Notes under the pieces: model-generated | Seen by the model: only the letters and a program-made list of their open reading frames with translations | What the model was told of the DNA's origin: nothing | Databases searched by the model: none | NCBI GenBank assembly: GCA_030844895.1 | Contig: CM061231.1 | Coordinates: forward strand, 88,322,706-88,386,705 | Length of the DNA: 64,000 nucleotides | Direction of reading: 5' to 3' | Source: Ambrosia x helenae | Taxonomy: Eukaryota > Streptophyta > Magnoliopsida > Asterales > Asteraceae | Shown: positions 45,468 to 57,891 of the stretch, in pieces | How the letters are laid out: the number at the start of each line of letters is the position of its first letter | How positions within the stretch are numbered: position 1 is the first letter of the stretch | Position numbers and translations under genes: made by a program

Positions 45468-47307
45468 TCTATATATATACAAAAAGCAACTTAACATTTC
45501 ATTTAACGGTAACCGTAATTGCTCCTTTCCGTTAAAGATTTCCATTAAATATAATCCATCCGTAACCGCTACTCTCCGTCAAATAATAATGCATCGCTAT
45601 TTTTACTATATCCAAAAAAACCTAAAATCATATTTTGGGGTTTTCCTCTGTCAACAAATATAATAGATCTGTTTGATTCTCTTTTGACGCGACGATAAAA
45701 ATTTCGTCAACATGAAACATCAATCGTTATCATCAACAAGAAGCATCATATATGCTTTCTTCCCACAACCACTTTCTACCCTTCAATTGAGAAAAGCCTT
45801 CACTTAGTCCAATATTTTATGAAAGGAATCAGTCAAGAAAAAATAAGAAAAAATAATAAGAAATGAAAATCAAATGATAAGTATGGATCCGAACGAGATC
45901 TCTCTCACGCACACTCACATGCACACCGGATAACCATCAGATCTATCTTTGGCCACGGTGACGTGATGGTGTGGGTGGCGGTGAAGTTGTAGAGGAAAGT
46001 GAGGCCGGCCGGCGTTTCCACTTTCGGTGAATGTTATTGTGGTACCGATGGTGGTGGCGGTTGCGTGTTGGTGGTTAGAAAGAGAGAAAGAGAGTTTATG
46101 CATGTGAGAGAAAGGGTGGATCATGTATGTGGTGTTTGAAAACTTTGAATGACCCGTGGTTTTCTCTACCTACAACTAATCAATATATTTTTTTTGATAT
46201 TTACTTTTATTATTCACTAAGCAAAAAAAATTCATTAACACCTCCCAAAACCAAAATGTTTCATTTTTTAAGGCCAATAAAGTCTTCTCAGGCTCCCGTC
46301 AAATCCTTTTATGATGAATTCAGAATACTCACAAGCACTCGGTGCTCTAGGTCCATCAATATAAGGAAAACCGATCATTCACCCGCTCGAAGGTATGAGA
46401 GTGAATAATCAGTAAAACCTGGTATCCTTTAAGGCTCGAACTTGCGACCATTAGACTCCAGGTCACATATCATTAGGCCTCCATACCACTCTACGAGAAG
46501 GTTGGTGGTCCAAAATGTTTCATTCAAGGGTTAAAGATGTAAATTTATAATATAGTAATGATGATAAATACATATATTGGTTATGGTAATTGAAATAACG
46601 TTTTTTGTAAATTAATAATCAATTGTTGCTCTTATAACAAGGTATTTAGGAACCATACACTCCTCAATTAGGAATCATGCACATTGGCTCACATCATAAA
46701 TCAATAAAGACTGTCACATACTCAGAATGTGATGTCATGTACCCAAAAATGTGACATCATGTAGTGTATGAAACCCATAACCCTATAATAAACATGTTAG
46801 CTACGGAAATATAGAAATTTGGCTAGACAATGAGCGGTATTAATTTATTTAATAAGTAAATAAAGAATTTGAATAACATGTTAACTTAGTCTGATATAAC
46901 CAGTTTTAATAAGTGTACCATAATCTAAAGGTTTCTATAATTGTTTTCTTTTAGATCTGTAGGCATCTTAGATAACAAAAACATGACCGATATGATTATG
47001 ATTGTATGCCAAAATTATACATATTTTAACTATACCAATTACAGTTACCGATAACGATAAAATTATGCCGACAAAATGTCACATTTTGGACTCAGTCAAA
47101 ACATGTTGGGTTCAAATTTATGCCAACAAAGTTGAAGCAATCCTTCAAACACTTCCTGTTTATGTCTTAATGTGGTGTCGTAAGCAGGTGGTAAAGCAAT
47201 ATAAAAATAATGTTCCGTAAATTTTCGAATTTTCATATCTCATATAGTGAAACTAAAAATATTTATACTCGACATCCCGCCGCAACGCGCGGGTTAGCGT
47301 CAACTCG
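45468..47307 (+). mobile_element. Helitron candidate inside LTR E2
   Basis: Left end TCTATATATATAC; right end hairpin CCCGCCGCAACGCGCGGG (47276-47293), spacer, then CTCG followed by T, one base from CTAG. E2 sequence is continuous on both sides. About 1.8 kb with no Rep/helicase and no gene I can name. A CT/GT-rich stretch near 45900-46120 gives only spurious frames. Confidence 0.5.
46425..46500 (-). repeat. tRNA-related (SINE-like) module
   Basis: Minus strand: A-box-like TAGAGTGGTATGG (46493-46481) and B box AGTTCGAGCC (46442-46433) at about 40-nt spacing, with a TTTT shortly after. Probably a decayed tRNA-derived SINE inside the Helitron candidate. Confidence 0.45.
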
Positions 47308-47737
47308 TTATCAACAATACACAACTATGAGCTTCCAAACTCATCAATAATCATGCTAACAACCTATTTATCTCATAAACATATCAAATACACAAGAATC
47401 ATCATGTTTTATCAATAAAAACCTTATCTTTGCATGATTACATCACCTAGACCAAGTATGAAGGTTTGGGTTTGTTTAGAAATCGATTTTAATAGGTTTT
47501 CAAAGACACAAACACTTAGAAATCAGGTCTGGACCTTTAGGGAGCAAAACAATAACATTACAAAGGTTTGGGATGAAGAACTTGCCTTGGATTTGCAAGA
47601 TAATGAGGTGTAACTCTTGGAAAGGTGGATTATTAGGCAAAAACGTGTTCCAGAGGGTGTTTATGGTGTGAGGGAGGCTTGGGGTCAGTTAGGGTTGCAC
47701 AAATGGTGTTTTAGAAGTCAAGGGTTGAATTTGTAGG

Positions 47738-49622
47738 TGATATACGTTAAAATATACATATTTAAGTCCCCGATTTAACTCCCAAATTACGCGTTTTCGA
47801 CCATAATTGCACGGATTCGGTACTTAACCGCTTCATATGTTTATTGCAGGTCTTAAACGACGTCCCACGAGCAAAGTCGAAGAAACGGGCAAAAATCAGA
47901 CAAGACGGAAAGTTTCTGCAAAATCAGCTAAGTCTGGAAATAGTGCACGGTCGTGCACCCCAGGTGCACGCCCGTGCGGGCTCATGTTACTCGGACACAG
48001 ACGAACTGCATTACTAGTGCGACCTGGCGTGCAGCTAATGTTCCCGGGCACCCTGATCAGCACTCCCGTGCGGGTGCCTGTGCGACTCAAACTTCTCGGG
48101 TGCACTGCCAGTGCACCAGGCAGTGCACCATCAGCACTCGGCCACAACCAGACCCGCACGACCGTGCACCTATGGTGCATGACCGTGCGGAATATCTAGA
48201 TGTTTCCAGAAATGAGCCAGGCCACTTGCCCACTTGCACGTCACTCAACTTGATAAAGTGCACGGCCGTGCACTTTATGCGCATGGCCGTGCACAAAATC
48301 AAACATTCTATAAAAACAGAGCAAAACCCACTGATCAAATATTGGGTGGTCTCTGGGCAATTTGGGGCGGATTTCTGGACCTGTGAGCTGCTGCAAAGGC
48401 GAGGAACGAGCTCGGGAACTCATCCGGATCATCGATCATCATCCAATCCATCACATTCAAGTTTTATGGTTTGATCTATTAAGCTTTTAGTTGATTCAAA
48501 TCTGGTTGTTTTAGCTTGTCTGTGTTGTTTATGTAGTACATTATCGTCTAGTAATCTTGTTTAGTAATCGTTAGTAGAAAAAACAGTCGTTAGTATGTAA
48601 TCTTATTTTGTATAAATTTGGCGTTTTTCATGTTTAGATCTTGATGATCATAGCGCAACCTTGTTTCGTTGTTGATGGATTTGTAGCTGTATTTGATTGA
48701 CTTTAGCGATTGTCGAATGTATTAGGCGGATAAATGTTGAAAAACCGTCCGTTTAATCGTCCGGTAGTAGACTAGTTAACTTGTTAAATAGTTTATGCCA
48801 TGAAACTGTAACCGGGTATTGGTTTGGTTAAAGTCAGTCGAATAACGGCTAAAAATGCTTACCGGCACGTAAAAGGGTTTAAAAAGCCTAATGGTGCCGT
48901 TACTAGTCTTTGACACGGTTAATGATCTTTGGTAGTTATTTTGGTAAAAATAGCGATCTTAGTAGATCTGGGTTCAAAGTTGGTAAAATGGAATAGGTTG
49001 TGAAATGCTCTACTTTATGCTAGTTTAGGTGGCTGTATTGTGTATTCGGTATCGCTTTCCTGAATTAGTGAGGTTAGAATACTCTTAACCGATGACTAAC
49101 TTATCTTCAGAAGATCTGCATGAGATTATATCAGCTGCTCGCTAATAAACGACTTGAAGCGGTTAACGAGTGTATTCGTGTTAACTTTCTGTATAGTTGT
49201 CATGTTAGGATGCCCGAAAGGGACACTAACTGTCGGAAAATGGGAATGTTGATCACATGCCTGTATTACTTATTATATTTAAATAACATGCTAGGATTGG
49301 TAAATTATAGTTTATATAGTTATATTTTGTATTTGGAGTCTTACATATGTTATTTTTGTGTTTTAGAATTAAAGTAGTTAAAAACAACAAACTCAACTTA
49401 TCTTTTCCTACTGGTAAATCGGGGACAGAGTTTTAGTATTACTGCTCCGCGCGCATCCATGGATCGATATCTGGTTCTTATCTGTACGTTACTACATATA
49501 TGACAGGGTACACTTGCCCTATTGTGTGTGTTTTAATATTAAGGTCTAAACCATTTTTATAAATATTAAAGCAAAACGTGTGTTTATTCATTGTAAAATT
49601 ATGTGTATATCCGCACACGTCA
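47738..49622 (+). repeat. 5' LTR of the Athila element
   Basis: Starts TGATATACGTT where E2 homology stops and ends ...ACACGTCA six bases before the PBS. It contains the GTGCAC palindrome cluster (47945-48300) and a TATA-like TATAAAAACAGAG at 48311. No long ORF of its own is credible. Confidence 0.8.
47945..48300. repeat. GTGCAC/CCGTGCAC palindrome cluster upstream of the Athila TATA box
   Basis: More than ten copies of GTGCAC, GTGCACGG or CCGTGCAC, including the perfect palindrome GTGCACGGCCGTGCAC. The cluster ends about 10 bp before TATAAAAACAG. The palindromes also produce mirrored open frames on both strands, which are not genes. Confidence 0.85.
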
Positions 49623-49628
49623 AGTTTT

Positions 49629-49638
49629 TGGCGCCGTG
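49629..49638 (+). other. Primer-binding site of the Athila element (tRNA-Asp type)
   Basis: TGGCGCCGTG matches the first part of the TGGCGCCGTTG primer site usual in Athila. The match ends after about nine bases, so the site is short or mutated. Confidence 0.75.
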
Positions 49639-50216
49639 TACATGCTTTAGGAACGAACCGAGTCAACTTTTTACCAGTGTACATGCTTGTGAATACTTGT
49701 TTATACTTCTTTGATTTGTTATTTCATTGATTTATTTGCACATATGATTATTTGAATTTTTATTAAATTTATCTGTCTATAGATATTTTGGATTAATTTT
49801 AGATTGGTTTATAGGTTGCATATAGATTCGTTCATTTATCTGCTTATAGGATTGTTTGATTTGAGTTTTCGTTCATTAGGATGTTGATAGATTTAATTTA
49901 TTGAATATTGGATTAATTGGTTTGTCTATGAATTTGATTTGTTCGTTATTTGATTAATTAGATTTATTTGTTCGTATTTGGACTAATTATTAATTTCATT
50001 CTTTGTATAGTTTTAGGCTTAGTCTGCGTATTTCTGTTCATTTTATTGATTCTATTAGTTTTTATTTGATTTTCTTGAATATATTTGCTTTCCGTTATTT
50101 TTCGCATGAATTTATTGATTCTTTATTTCATTTATTTATTTTTCTGTCTTTTATCGCCTTTTTGGGTTTGTCATATATTCGCCTGTTGCAACTGTATCAT
50201 TCTTACATGCAGGTTG
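49639..50216 (+). other. 5' leader of the Athila element
   Basis: T-rich leader with many TTTATTTG-type repeats and no gene. It ends with a pyrimidine/CAG acceptor-like TTACATGCAG six bases before the gag ATG. Confidence 0.55.
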
Positions 50217-52291
50217 ATGTCCACAAACCCTGGGTCTTCTGGTGATCTGTCTGACGAGGAGCGAAGGCGCCTGAGGAGAAACAAGAGGATTAGACTTCAT
50301 AAGTTGCGTCTTGTTTCTGATATTCCTATTACTGCTCCTATAGTTGAGGTCCCAATTGACGAGGCGAGGCACGATCTGGCTGACGACGAGGGGTCGGAAG
50401 CCCACAGTGACATTATCATGGCGGACGACGACATTCCGCTGAATGATAGTGGTCGTCCAGGAGGAGAAGGACTCTCATCGAGTATCGTCTGGCCGGCTAT
50501 TTTGGCTGACCATTTCGAGATAAAATCAAGTATCGTGAACATGATACAAAATTCGGTGCAATTCGGTGGACTGGAGCATGAGGATCCAGGCCGACATATT
50601 GCTGCATTCTTAAAGGTTTTAGCCACCTTTAAGATGACGGGCATCTCCGATGATGCTATCCGTCTCAGACTCTTCCCATTCTCACTGCGGGACAAAGCCC
50701 AGACTTGGCTTCTGTCACAACCCGTAGGGTCGATCACGACCTGGGCAGAGTTGTCGCAACAATTTATGCAGCAATACTTTCCTCCTGAAAAGACACAAAA
50801 ATTGGAGAATCGCATCATGACGTTTCGTTAAGATGACGAGGAATCATTACACACCGCGTGGGAGAGATTTAAAGACCTACTCTTGAGCGTCCCGCACCAT
50901 GATATCTCAAAAAGACATCTGGTGCAAATGTTCTATCAGGGACTCGAGTTTGACTCACAGGAACGCCTAGATGTATATGCTGGCGGGGACATCGAAACAA
51001 AGTCCCCCAATGAAGCATGGGCCATTATCGAAAAGGTGTCCCAAAAGTCAAAATCTCGAAAGAGTGACCAATCAAGGTCTTCTTCTGCCCGATCGGGTGT
51101 ACATGCCATGGATAACTACACGGCCATTTCTGCACAGATAGGGGCGCTGGGCATGAGATTTGACAGATCTCAACAAAATGTAGCCCAGGCCCAAAGTCTG
51201 TGTGATCAGTGCGGGGTGTCTCACGAGCCTAGCTCGTGTGCTCAGGGGGTTATGTATACTGGCCACGAGGATGTGGCTTACATGGGTAATCAGTCGAGAC
51301 CCCAAAATAACCCCTACAATAACACTTACAATCCGGGATGGAGGAACCACCCAAACTTCGGGTGGAGATCTGGTAGTTCGAACCAGAACCCTCTCGGATT
51401 TCAGCAAAGAGCATCCGCACCACACCAATCTCACCAATCCCAGTAGTCCCAACAACAACAGCCTTACCAATCTCATGGCCAATCCTACCAACCCAGACCG
51501 AACCAGTACCAGAACCAGGGCGCCGGGGCAGTTCCCAGCAGCACGCCCAGGGCGGTACGTCTAGGTTGGAGGAGATGATGTCTCAACTCCTCACCAACAC
51601 AACAAATTCCAATCAAATTGCTGAGCAGCGCTACCAGCAACACGAGGAGCGCTTCTCCAATTATGAAGGGGAGATGAGGGGACAAAAGGCGTCAATGCAG
51701 GCCATAGAGAACCAGGTAGGCCAGATGGCGAAGATGATGTCCGAGAGACAGCAGGGCAATCTCCCGGGCAACACTGAGCCTAATCCGAGGGGGCATGTGA
51801 ATGCCATTATGACGAGGAGTGGTAAAACCACGGGACCTGACACATCGGGCTCACCACCGATCACTGAGACGGTCCAGACTGAGTCTTCAAACGAGGTGCA
51901 CGCTAGGCGAGTCCCAGCAAGTACAGCACAGTTGCCGAAGCCAGTCACTGACTACACTCCTCCTGTTCCATACCCTGGCAGACTTAGGAAACAGAAAGAC
52001 GAGGCGCAATATGGGAAATTTCTCGAGCTGTTCAAACAGCTACATATAAACATCCCGTTTGTGGAGGCCTTGGCACAGATGCCTAAGTATGCTAAATTCC
52101 TGAAGGACATCCTCACCAATAAGCAAAAACTTGAGGACCTGTCCTGTGTGCTTTTGAACGAAAACTGCTCTGCGATTCTGCAGAATAGACTGCCCATGAA
52201 GATGGAAGATCCAGGTAGTTTCACCATCCCTTGTCTGATTGGGAACATGTGTGTCAGTAATGCATTGGCAGACTTGGGTGCGAGCATTAAC
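50217..52291 (+). pseudogene. Athila gag and protease start (degenerate)
   Basis: The start is MSTNPGSSGDLSDEE at 50217. The frame shows LRLFPFSLRDKAQTWL and FPPEKTQKLENRI, typical of Athila/retroviral-type capsid, then a stop at 50829-50831 (probably CAA to TAA). It continues from about 50832 in the same frame (WERFKDLLLSVPHH, LDVYAGGDIETKSP), has another stop at 51444-51446, and changes frame near 51560 into MEEMMSQLLTNTTNS and NAIMTRSGKT. The protease begins with IPCLIGN and LADLGASIN, where element C cuts in at 52292. At least two stops and one frameshift, so it is non-functional. Confidence 0.9.
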
Positions 52292-52313
52292 TGTGACATC
52301 CGTCACTTTTCTT

Positions 52314-52316
<3 letters not shown>

Positions 52317-52369
<53 letters not shown>

Positions 52370-52370
52370 T
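52317..52370. repeat. (AAT)n microsatellite in the 5' LTR of C
   Basis: About 17 AAT units. The matching tract in the 3' LTR (about 57908-57926) has only about six, so the tract expanded or contracted after insertion. Confidence 0.95.
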
Positions 52371-52544
52371 AAAATAAAAAAATTCAGATTTTTAGTCATT
52401 ATAGATATATATTTTTTTCTTTCTTCTTACCATTCCTAAACCATAACTAAACCACAACCAAACCAAGCCCAAACCCAACCTTGAGCCCATCAGTCTGGCC
52501 CATTAGCCCTCCCCCCTTATGTTTTAAACAAAAAAAAAAAAATT

Positions 52545-52625
52545 TGCTGTCGCCCGGATTCGAACCCGGGTAGACGGCCGGTTCAATCCAAACACAACAC
52601 ATGCTAAAACCACCTGAGCTACACC
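52545..52625 (-). promoter_or_regulatory. tRNA-like Pol III module 1, 5' LTR of C (reverse)
   Basis: Minus strand: A box TAGCTCAGGTGG (52621-52610), B box GGTTCGAATCC (52566-52556), then CGGGCGACAGC and a T run (52542-52530). It occupies the same place as module 1 of element A, but the sequence between the boxes is largely different. Confidence 0.7.
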
Positions 52626-52931
52626 TCTTTTGTGATTTAAACCCAACCCCAATAATATTTAACACCTTTTAAACCCCTGTCTGTCCCTTTCCCCTGTACG
52701 CGTACAGCAGCAATCACCCATTACACATTTCTTTTTTCAACTTAACCTTTGACCAATTGATTTAGATATTATCTTTGGAAACTTTAATGACTAACAACAC
52801 TTAGTTGACCAATTAATTAACGCGTTCAATCAGCCCTAAGACCAAGGTTTCAGCTCGACTTCGAGCATGGTTCACGCGTAATCATTCAAACATGGTCAAA
52901 ACTTGCCAAATCGAACACCAAGCCATTACAC

Positions 52932-52940
52932 TATAAATTA
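52932..52940 (+). promoter_or_regulatory. TATA box of element C
   Basis: TATAAATTA, followed by CACAACTCGCCATTTC, parallels element A (CACAACTCGCTCACATTC). A GTAAGT donor-like site lies about 145 bp downstream in both elements. Confidence 0.7.
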
Positions 52941-53254
52941 AACCTTGCTGGACCTTCACAACTCGCCATTTCATCTTTCTCAATCCCCAATTCTTCACAA
53001 CAAACCTCTGCTCTTGAATTTTGGTTCGAGTTTGACTTTTTCCTTGATCGGTCGATTCTGTATCTAAACGCGATTGTAAGTCTAATTTTTTGATGGGTTT
53101 TAATGATCGGCCTATGCACAACATTAACCCTAAGATTAATTGGGTTAATGTTGTGTGAATCGACCAATTGCAAATCTAGGGCTCGAAATATTGAATTTTG
53201 GGGAAGAACATTTTTTTTATGGTTGGTATTTATTTTAAATAAACAGCAAACAAA

Positions 53255-53345
53255 CACAACCACTGGTCTAGACCAGGTGGTTGTGTCTGGTGCACACTCC
53301 ATGATCCACGCGAGTTCGAGTCCCGACTAAGGCAAAATCTTTATT
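53255..53345 (+). promoter_or_regulatory. tRNA-like Pol III module 2, 5' LTR of C (forward)
   Basis: A box TAGACCAGGTGG (53269-53280), B box AGTTCGAGTCC (53313-53323), followed by a T-rich stretch (TTTATTTTTG). Same position and direction as module 2 of A. Confidence 0.65.
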
Positions 53346-54865
53346 TTTGTTTTGTTTTTAAATCAAGATTAATTATATATTACATATAATTTTATAAATT
53401 CATTTTAAAATACTAAAACACTTTTAAAATTTCTACAAAAATTATTTTGTATTAATCTGATGAAAAAGTTTAACTTAAAATTTTTAGTTTTCAAAAATTT
53501 ATTTATTTAATATATATAATAATTAAATCAAATTTATTCTATTATATTTATAAAATTCTATTAAAATATCAAAACAATCTTATAAACTTCCACAAAAATT
53601 ATTCTAAGTTTTTATAACATTAAGCTTTTCTGAAATGATTTTTATTTCTAAAAAATCATTTATTTAATATTTTTAATCAATTTTTGTTAGTTTTAATCAT
53701 AATTAAATCATAATAAATTCATTTTTCAATATTTTTGCACCAAAATTTTACATAAATTATTTCTTTTCATTTGAAATAGAAATACAATTTTTAATTTAAA
53801 AATTCTTTAAATTTAATATTTTTAAAATATTAAAGTTATATTTTGACAATTTGAAATAAATAGATTAAATATTCTATTTCCAAGAAAATAATTTTACAAA
53901 AATTATTTTCACACTTAAAACTTTATATTGTGACCATCTCCAATTTAAAATTACAAAAAGACTTTTGTTTATTTATTTACCAAATTTCTTTTATTTATTA
54001 AACGTTTAATTTATTAATCAAACGAATACTTTTCCCCAATTCGAAGCCCTAGAAAATACTTATATACTAGATAAACTTAGACTTATTTGTTACCTTATAC
54101 ATAGGGTGATACTTGACAAACGTTGGTTTACACTTATTCAATTATACAAGACTTACCACCTCGCTAAAGTGAGTATTACTTATCCCCTTTTTCGCTTTTA
54201 CAACTTTTGGGGTGATTCATGCACAAGTATACAAAATCTTCATATTCATTACACATACATTTTTATTCATTTACAATTCATATACGTGTCTTGTTTATCT
54301 TTGTGCTTATGTTTGAACATGAACGTAGCTTACATACAAAATCATACATACAGACATAACTTATGTTATGGTGCTCTTTACATACAGACGTAACTTATGT
54401 TACGGTGCTCATTTAGACATAACTTTGTGTTATGGTGCTCTTTTAGACTCACACGTGTTGAGGTGCTCATTATCAATTTCATTGTACAACTTTACATGTG
54501 ATCTTTGTCTTGTTTGGTTACTTGCATGTTTACATAATGCCTTGGTGATGCTAGACACATGAATTGTACTATCTTTTCAAACTTATACTATATGTACAAA
54601 ACTAAGTAGTACTCACCAACATTCATATGTTGACAAAATTATTTTCGTGCATGTTTCAGGATAAGCTGCTTGACGCTTCACATAGGACTTTGGACTTAGA
54701 TTAAATCAATCAATTATCTTTATTTTTGTTGTCTTGTATTTAATTCCACAGGTGTTAAAACACTATTCAATAATTATATATTTACATTTTAGTACCATGA
54801 GCTTTTGAACAATCGTCACTACGTGGCACCTCGATGATTCCGCCATCGGTTGGGGTGTTACAGAT

Positions 54866-54877
54866 TGGTATCAGAGA
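54866..54877 (+). other. Primer-binding site of element C (one mismatch)
   Basis: TGGTATCAGAGA; the usual last base is C. It lies three bases from the LTR end. Confidence 0.85.
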
Positions 54878-55185
54878 CATGGTTATAGGGAACTAGGTTA
54901 TTAGATAAAATGGCCTAGACTATAACCGAACTTTCATGCTTAATATTTCCTGAATTACCCTACCCCTCATTTCCCTTTACTTTCCTTCTTCTATCTTTCC
55001 CTTCTTCTCTCTCTCCATTCTTCTCATCTTTCATCATGGTGCATAGAGATGGTGTCCTACAAGGAGTGGAAAGTCTACAACATTATGGAACAGGGACAGT
55101 ACCTTTCATGAAGATACTCTTAGGCATAATGCCTACTCTTATTTTTGCTGCTTCAAAGTTGTTGAACTTTAATGAGTGTGATAAG

Positions 55186-55331
55186 GACACGTGCAATCTG
55201 GAAGGGTGGACGCCTGTACACTGGGTTTTCTGGCATAGGCAAGCATAGCGCATAAATCCATTTACGGACCTGTTATGCTTACCTGGGGATTCCTGGAGTG
55301 AGTGTCCACTTATAGGCTAAAGCATGTCTTC
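55186..55331 (+). other. Conserved leader block of element C
   Basis: Counterpart of 15799-15948 in A: ACACGTGCAATCTGGAAGGG at the left and CACTTATAGGCTAAAGCATG at the right. It is the most similar non-LTR, non-coding stretch between the two elements. Confidence 0.6.
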
Positions 55332-55571
55332 TTTGATCACCATTGGGTCCAACCCCTTTGAAAAGTCAACGTTCTTGTTGGGCTTTACAGCTAGACAAGG
55401 GCACCCCAAGCATTTATGCAAGTTTTTCAATAATACTCTCTCGTTTCATATACAATATCCTGTATATCATGATTTTCATATATTGTTTACACGTTCATAC
55501 TTTCACAATCATTTGTACAGTTATACACTTACATTTTCTAATCTCATGATTATTCATTGATTTCCTCATAG

Positions 55572-56783
55572 ATGTCTTCCCGCCGCATGCTCCGTGATGC
55601 CAGCCAACGTCCTGTTCGTGCTTTTGGACAACGTTCTGATCGTCGCCTCGCATCTTTAGTCGCCGAGCAAATTGCTGCAGTGATCCCGAACCTTGTCAGT
55701 GAGATAACCCAGAATAGTAACAGTGCCAACACAGGAAGCACGACCCAATTTCGGTGCACTTTCAAACACTTTAACTCCTGCAACCCCACAAAATTCACTG
55801 GTGAGGAGGGTGCTACTGGCCTCCTCCAATGGTTTGAAAGCATGGAGAGCACCTTTGGGAACAGTGAATGTCCTGATGAACTCCGCATTCGCTATGCTAC
55901 TAGTGTCCTTCAAAAGGGGGCGCTAACCTGGTGGAATCGCGAAAAACGCAATCGAGGAGCTGATGTTGCCTTATCTTTATCTTGGGCTGAAGTTAAGGAA
56001 CTCATGATCGCCAAATTCTGCCCTAGGAACGAAATCAGGAAACTGGAGGAAGAATTCCATGGGTTGAAACAAGACAGTGGTGAGAATCTTGCGTATAATA
56101 CTTGATATCACGAACTTAGCATACTGGTTCCACACATGGTCACCCCGGTCTCTCGAGCAATCGAAAAATATATCGAGGGATTACCAGACCTGATTCAAGA
56201 CATTGTCACTGGAGGCAGAGCCACTACGGTAGAAGAAGCCATCCAGCTTGCAGCCACTTTAACAGACAAACACGTAAGGAAAGGAAACTTGGTTTGGAAG
56301 GGCACCAAGACGTCTGCTGAGAAAACCACCAATGCTGTTGAACAATCTAAGACTGTTTTAGCAAAGGTCGCCACTACTGCTTCGAACTCTAAGAAACGAA
56401 TGGGTGATAATCAGAATCATACTGTTGTGGATCCTGTGACTCAACCCCCTATCAAGAAAGCCTACACGGGAATCCATCCTCAATGCAACACTTGCAAGTA
56501 TCATCACCCTGCAAATCTTCCATGTCGTCAATGCACTAGATGTGGAAGGTTTGGACACTTTGTCACCACTTGTCGTGTAATGGATAGGACACAGGGTAAT
56601 CATCAAACAGCTGCCCAGGAACCACTACAGTTTACTAACGGTCGGGCATGTTATCATTGTAGAGACCCTAACCACATGCGACCTCAATGCCCTAAATTGA
56701 ATAATGTAAACCTGGTGGCACATGGACGAGCTTTCAATATCAACAAAGCGAACGGCCAGGATGACGCTAACCCCACTGGCTAA
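55572..56783 (+). pseudogene. gag of element C (one nonsense codon)
   Basis: The start is MSSRRMLRDASQRPV, directly after CTCATAG. Capsid motifs FKHFNSCNPTKFTGEEGATG, LLQWFESMESTF and AIEKYIEGLPDLIQDIV match gag of A. Knuckles are CTRCGRFGHFVTTC and CYHCRDPNHMRPQC. Codon 178 (56103-56105) is TGA where A has CGC, so a CGA to TGA change is likely; otherwise the frame is open for 403 codons. It ends naturally at 56783 after the second knuckle with no protease. An intact relative could supply its own capsid but would need enzymes from an A-like element. Confidence 0.92.
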
Positions 56784-57876
56784 GCCATGGATGGAATCTT
56801 CCTAAGACTCGGGAATCCAACACTTGCGTTTTCATTTTCTTGATCCTATTATCATTTTGTACCCAATTTTGTCGCACTCGTTAGTATACAACATCTAGAG
56901 ATTTCCTTGCATACTATTGTGTACGAACACAGATTTGGAGATTTATCATATTGGCTACGTTTATTACAAGACTCTACCTTACATTTTATTGAAACATTTG
57001 GACTTGAATTCTATGAAACTTGATTTTTCCCTTAGTTGGACTATCCATTGAACATTTAGTTATTCATGATACTCGTAATCTATTTCTATAGGCCACTAAG
57101 ATAACACTTACACTTAATGGTTGCAGTACTTGCAAACTTGCTTGCACGTGTGTATTATCCACGCAACTCAGATAAACATTTCATTTAAAGGGCTCCTCAG
57201 ACGAGTGGTAGCCCATACTTAAATACTGTTATGCTTACAAGTCATTACAACCAATGCAATTGACCTCATTATTACATGGCTTCATTTCATTGATAACATC
57301 TCATTGTAACTCAACGTGTTTGTTGTGTCATCTTCTTGTGAAACTTATTTGCTTTAATGTGTGTTAGATTAGGATCATAGAAGGACATAAAACCCTAATG
57401 TAAGGTAAATTGATGATTCCGGTCCGGAACGTAATCATGAATTTACAGGTGCGTTAGGGTAGTGTGAAATTCTATTAGAGTTTTTGGGTAGACGTCCAGT
57501 ACGTTTTCAAGGTATCAAAGGTGTGGTGGGTTAGCTGCGGTACACCCTGTATACAAACACTAATGATGCATTGAAAGTGAGACTGGAAGTCGGACCAGGA
57601 ACAAACTCTAGTTACTTGGTAGTTCATTTGGCCTTTCTATAGTCAATCAACTCATACATTTATTTTAGAATTCCTAAAACTTGAAGTTTAAAGTTTTACT
57701 AGATTCTTATTCTCCTACTATTTGAGACGAACCTAATCCAAATCCTTAACTCACACCTATCAAACCTCTTATCCAAATCATTCGAATTTTCCAAACCACA
57801 GTTATCTTAATTTTTACCCAAACATCCACAACCCTATGTTTCTAATAACTTCGGGACGAAGTTTCTAAAAGTAGGG
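56784..57876 (+). other. Non-coding internal 3' region of element C
   Basis: About 1.1 kb where pol would be. No RT, integrase or protease motif is seen in any frame and it has no counterpart in element A. Just before the PPT it regains similarity with A (TTCGGGACGAAGTT). Confidence 0.8.
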
Positions 57877-57891
57877 GATGCTGTGACATCC
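57877..57891 (+). other. Polypurine tract of element C
   Basis: AAAAGTAGGGGATGC immediately before the 3' LTR. The first 12 bases are identical to those in element A. Confidence 0.85.

Larger units (their letters stand above)
43779..47737 (-). mobile_element. E2: B-family LTR, minus orientation, split by a Helitron and by Athila
   Basis: Begins TGTCACACCCTCAAATTCCACG exactly as the B LTR end on the plus strand and can be followed through 45467. After a Helitron-like insertion (45468-47307) it resumes with GATGAAGAACTTGCCTTGG (B: GATGAAGAACACACCTTGG) to 47737, where the Athila element interrupts it near the TATA region. The remaining part of about 0.5 kb should lie beyond the window. Confidence 0.85.
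52292..54862 (+). repeat. 5' LTR of element C
   Basis: Starts TGTGACATCCGTCAC and ends GGTTGGGGTGTTACA. It differs from the 3' LTR by an expanded AAT tract, about 38 extra bases near 52625-52665 and scattered substitutions. Confidence 0.97.

Noticed and set aside
47837..48474. Several 80-170-codon open frames on both strands in the Athila LTR
   Set aside because: They come from the GC-rich GTGCAC palindromes, mirror one another between strands, and show no protein motif.
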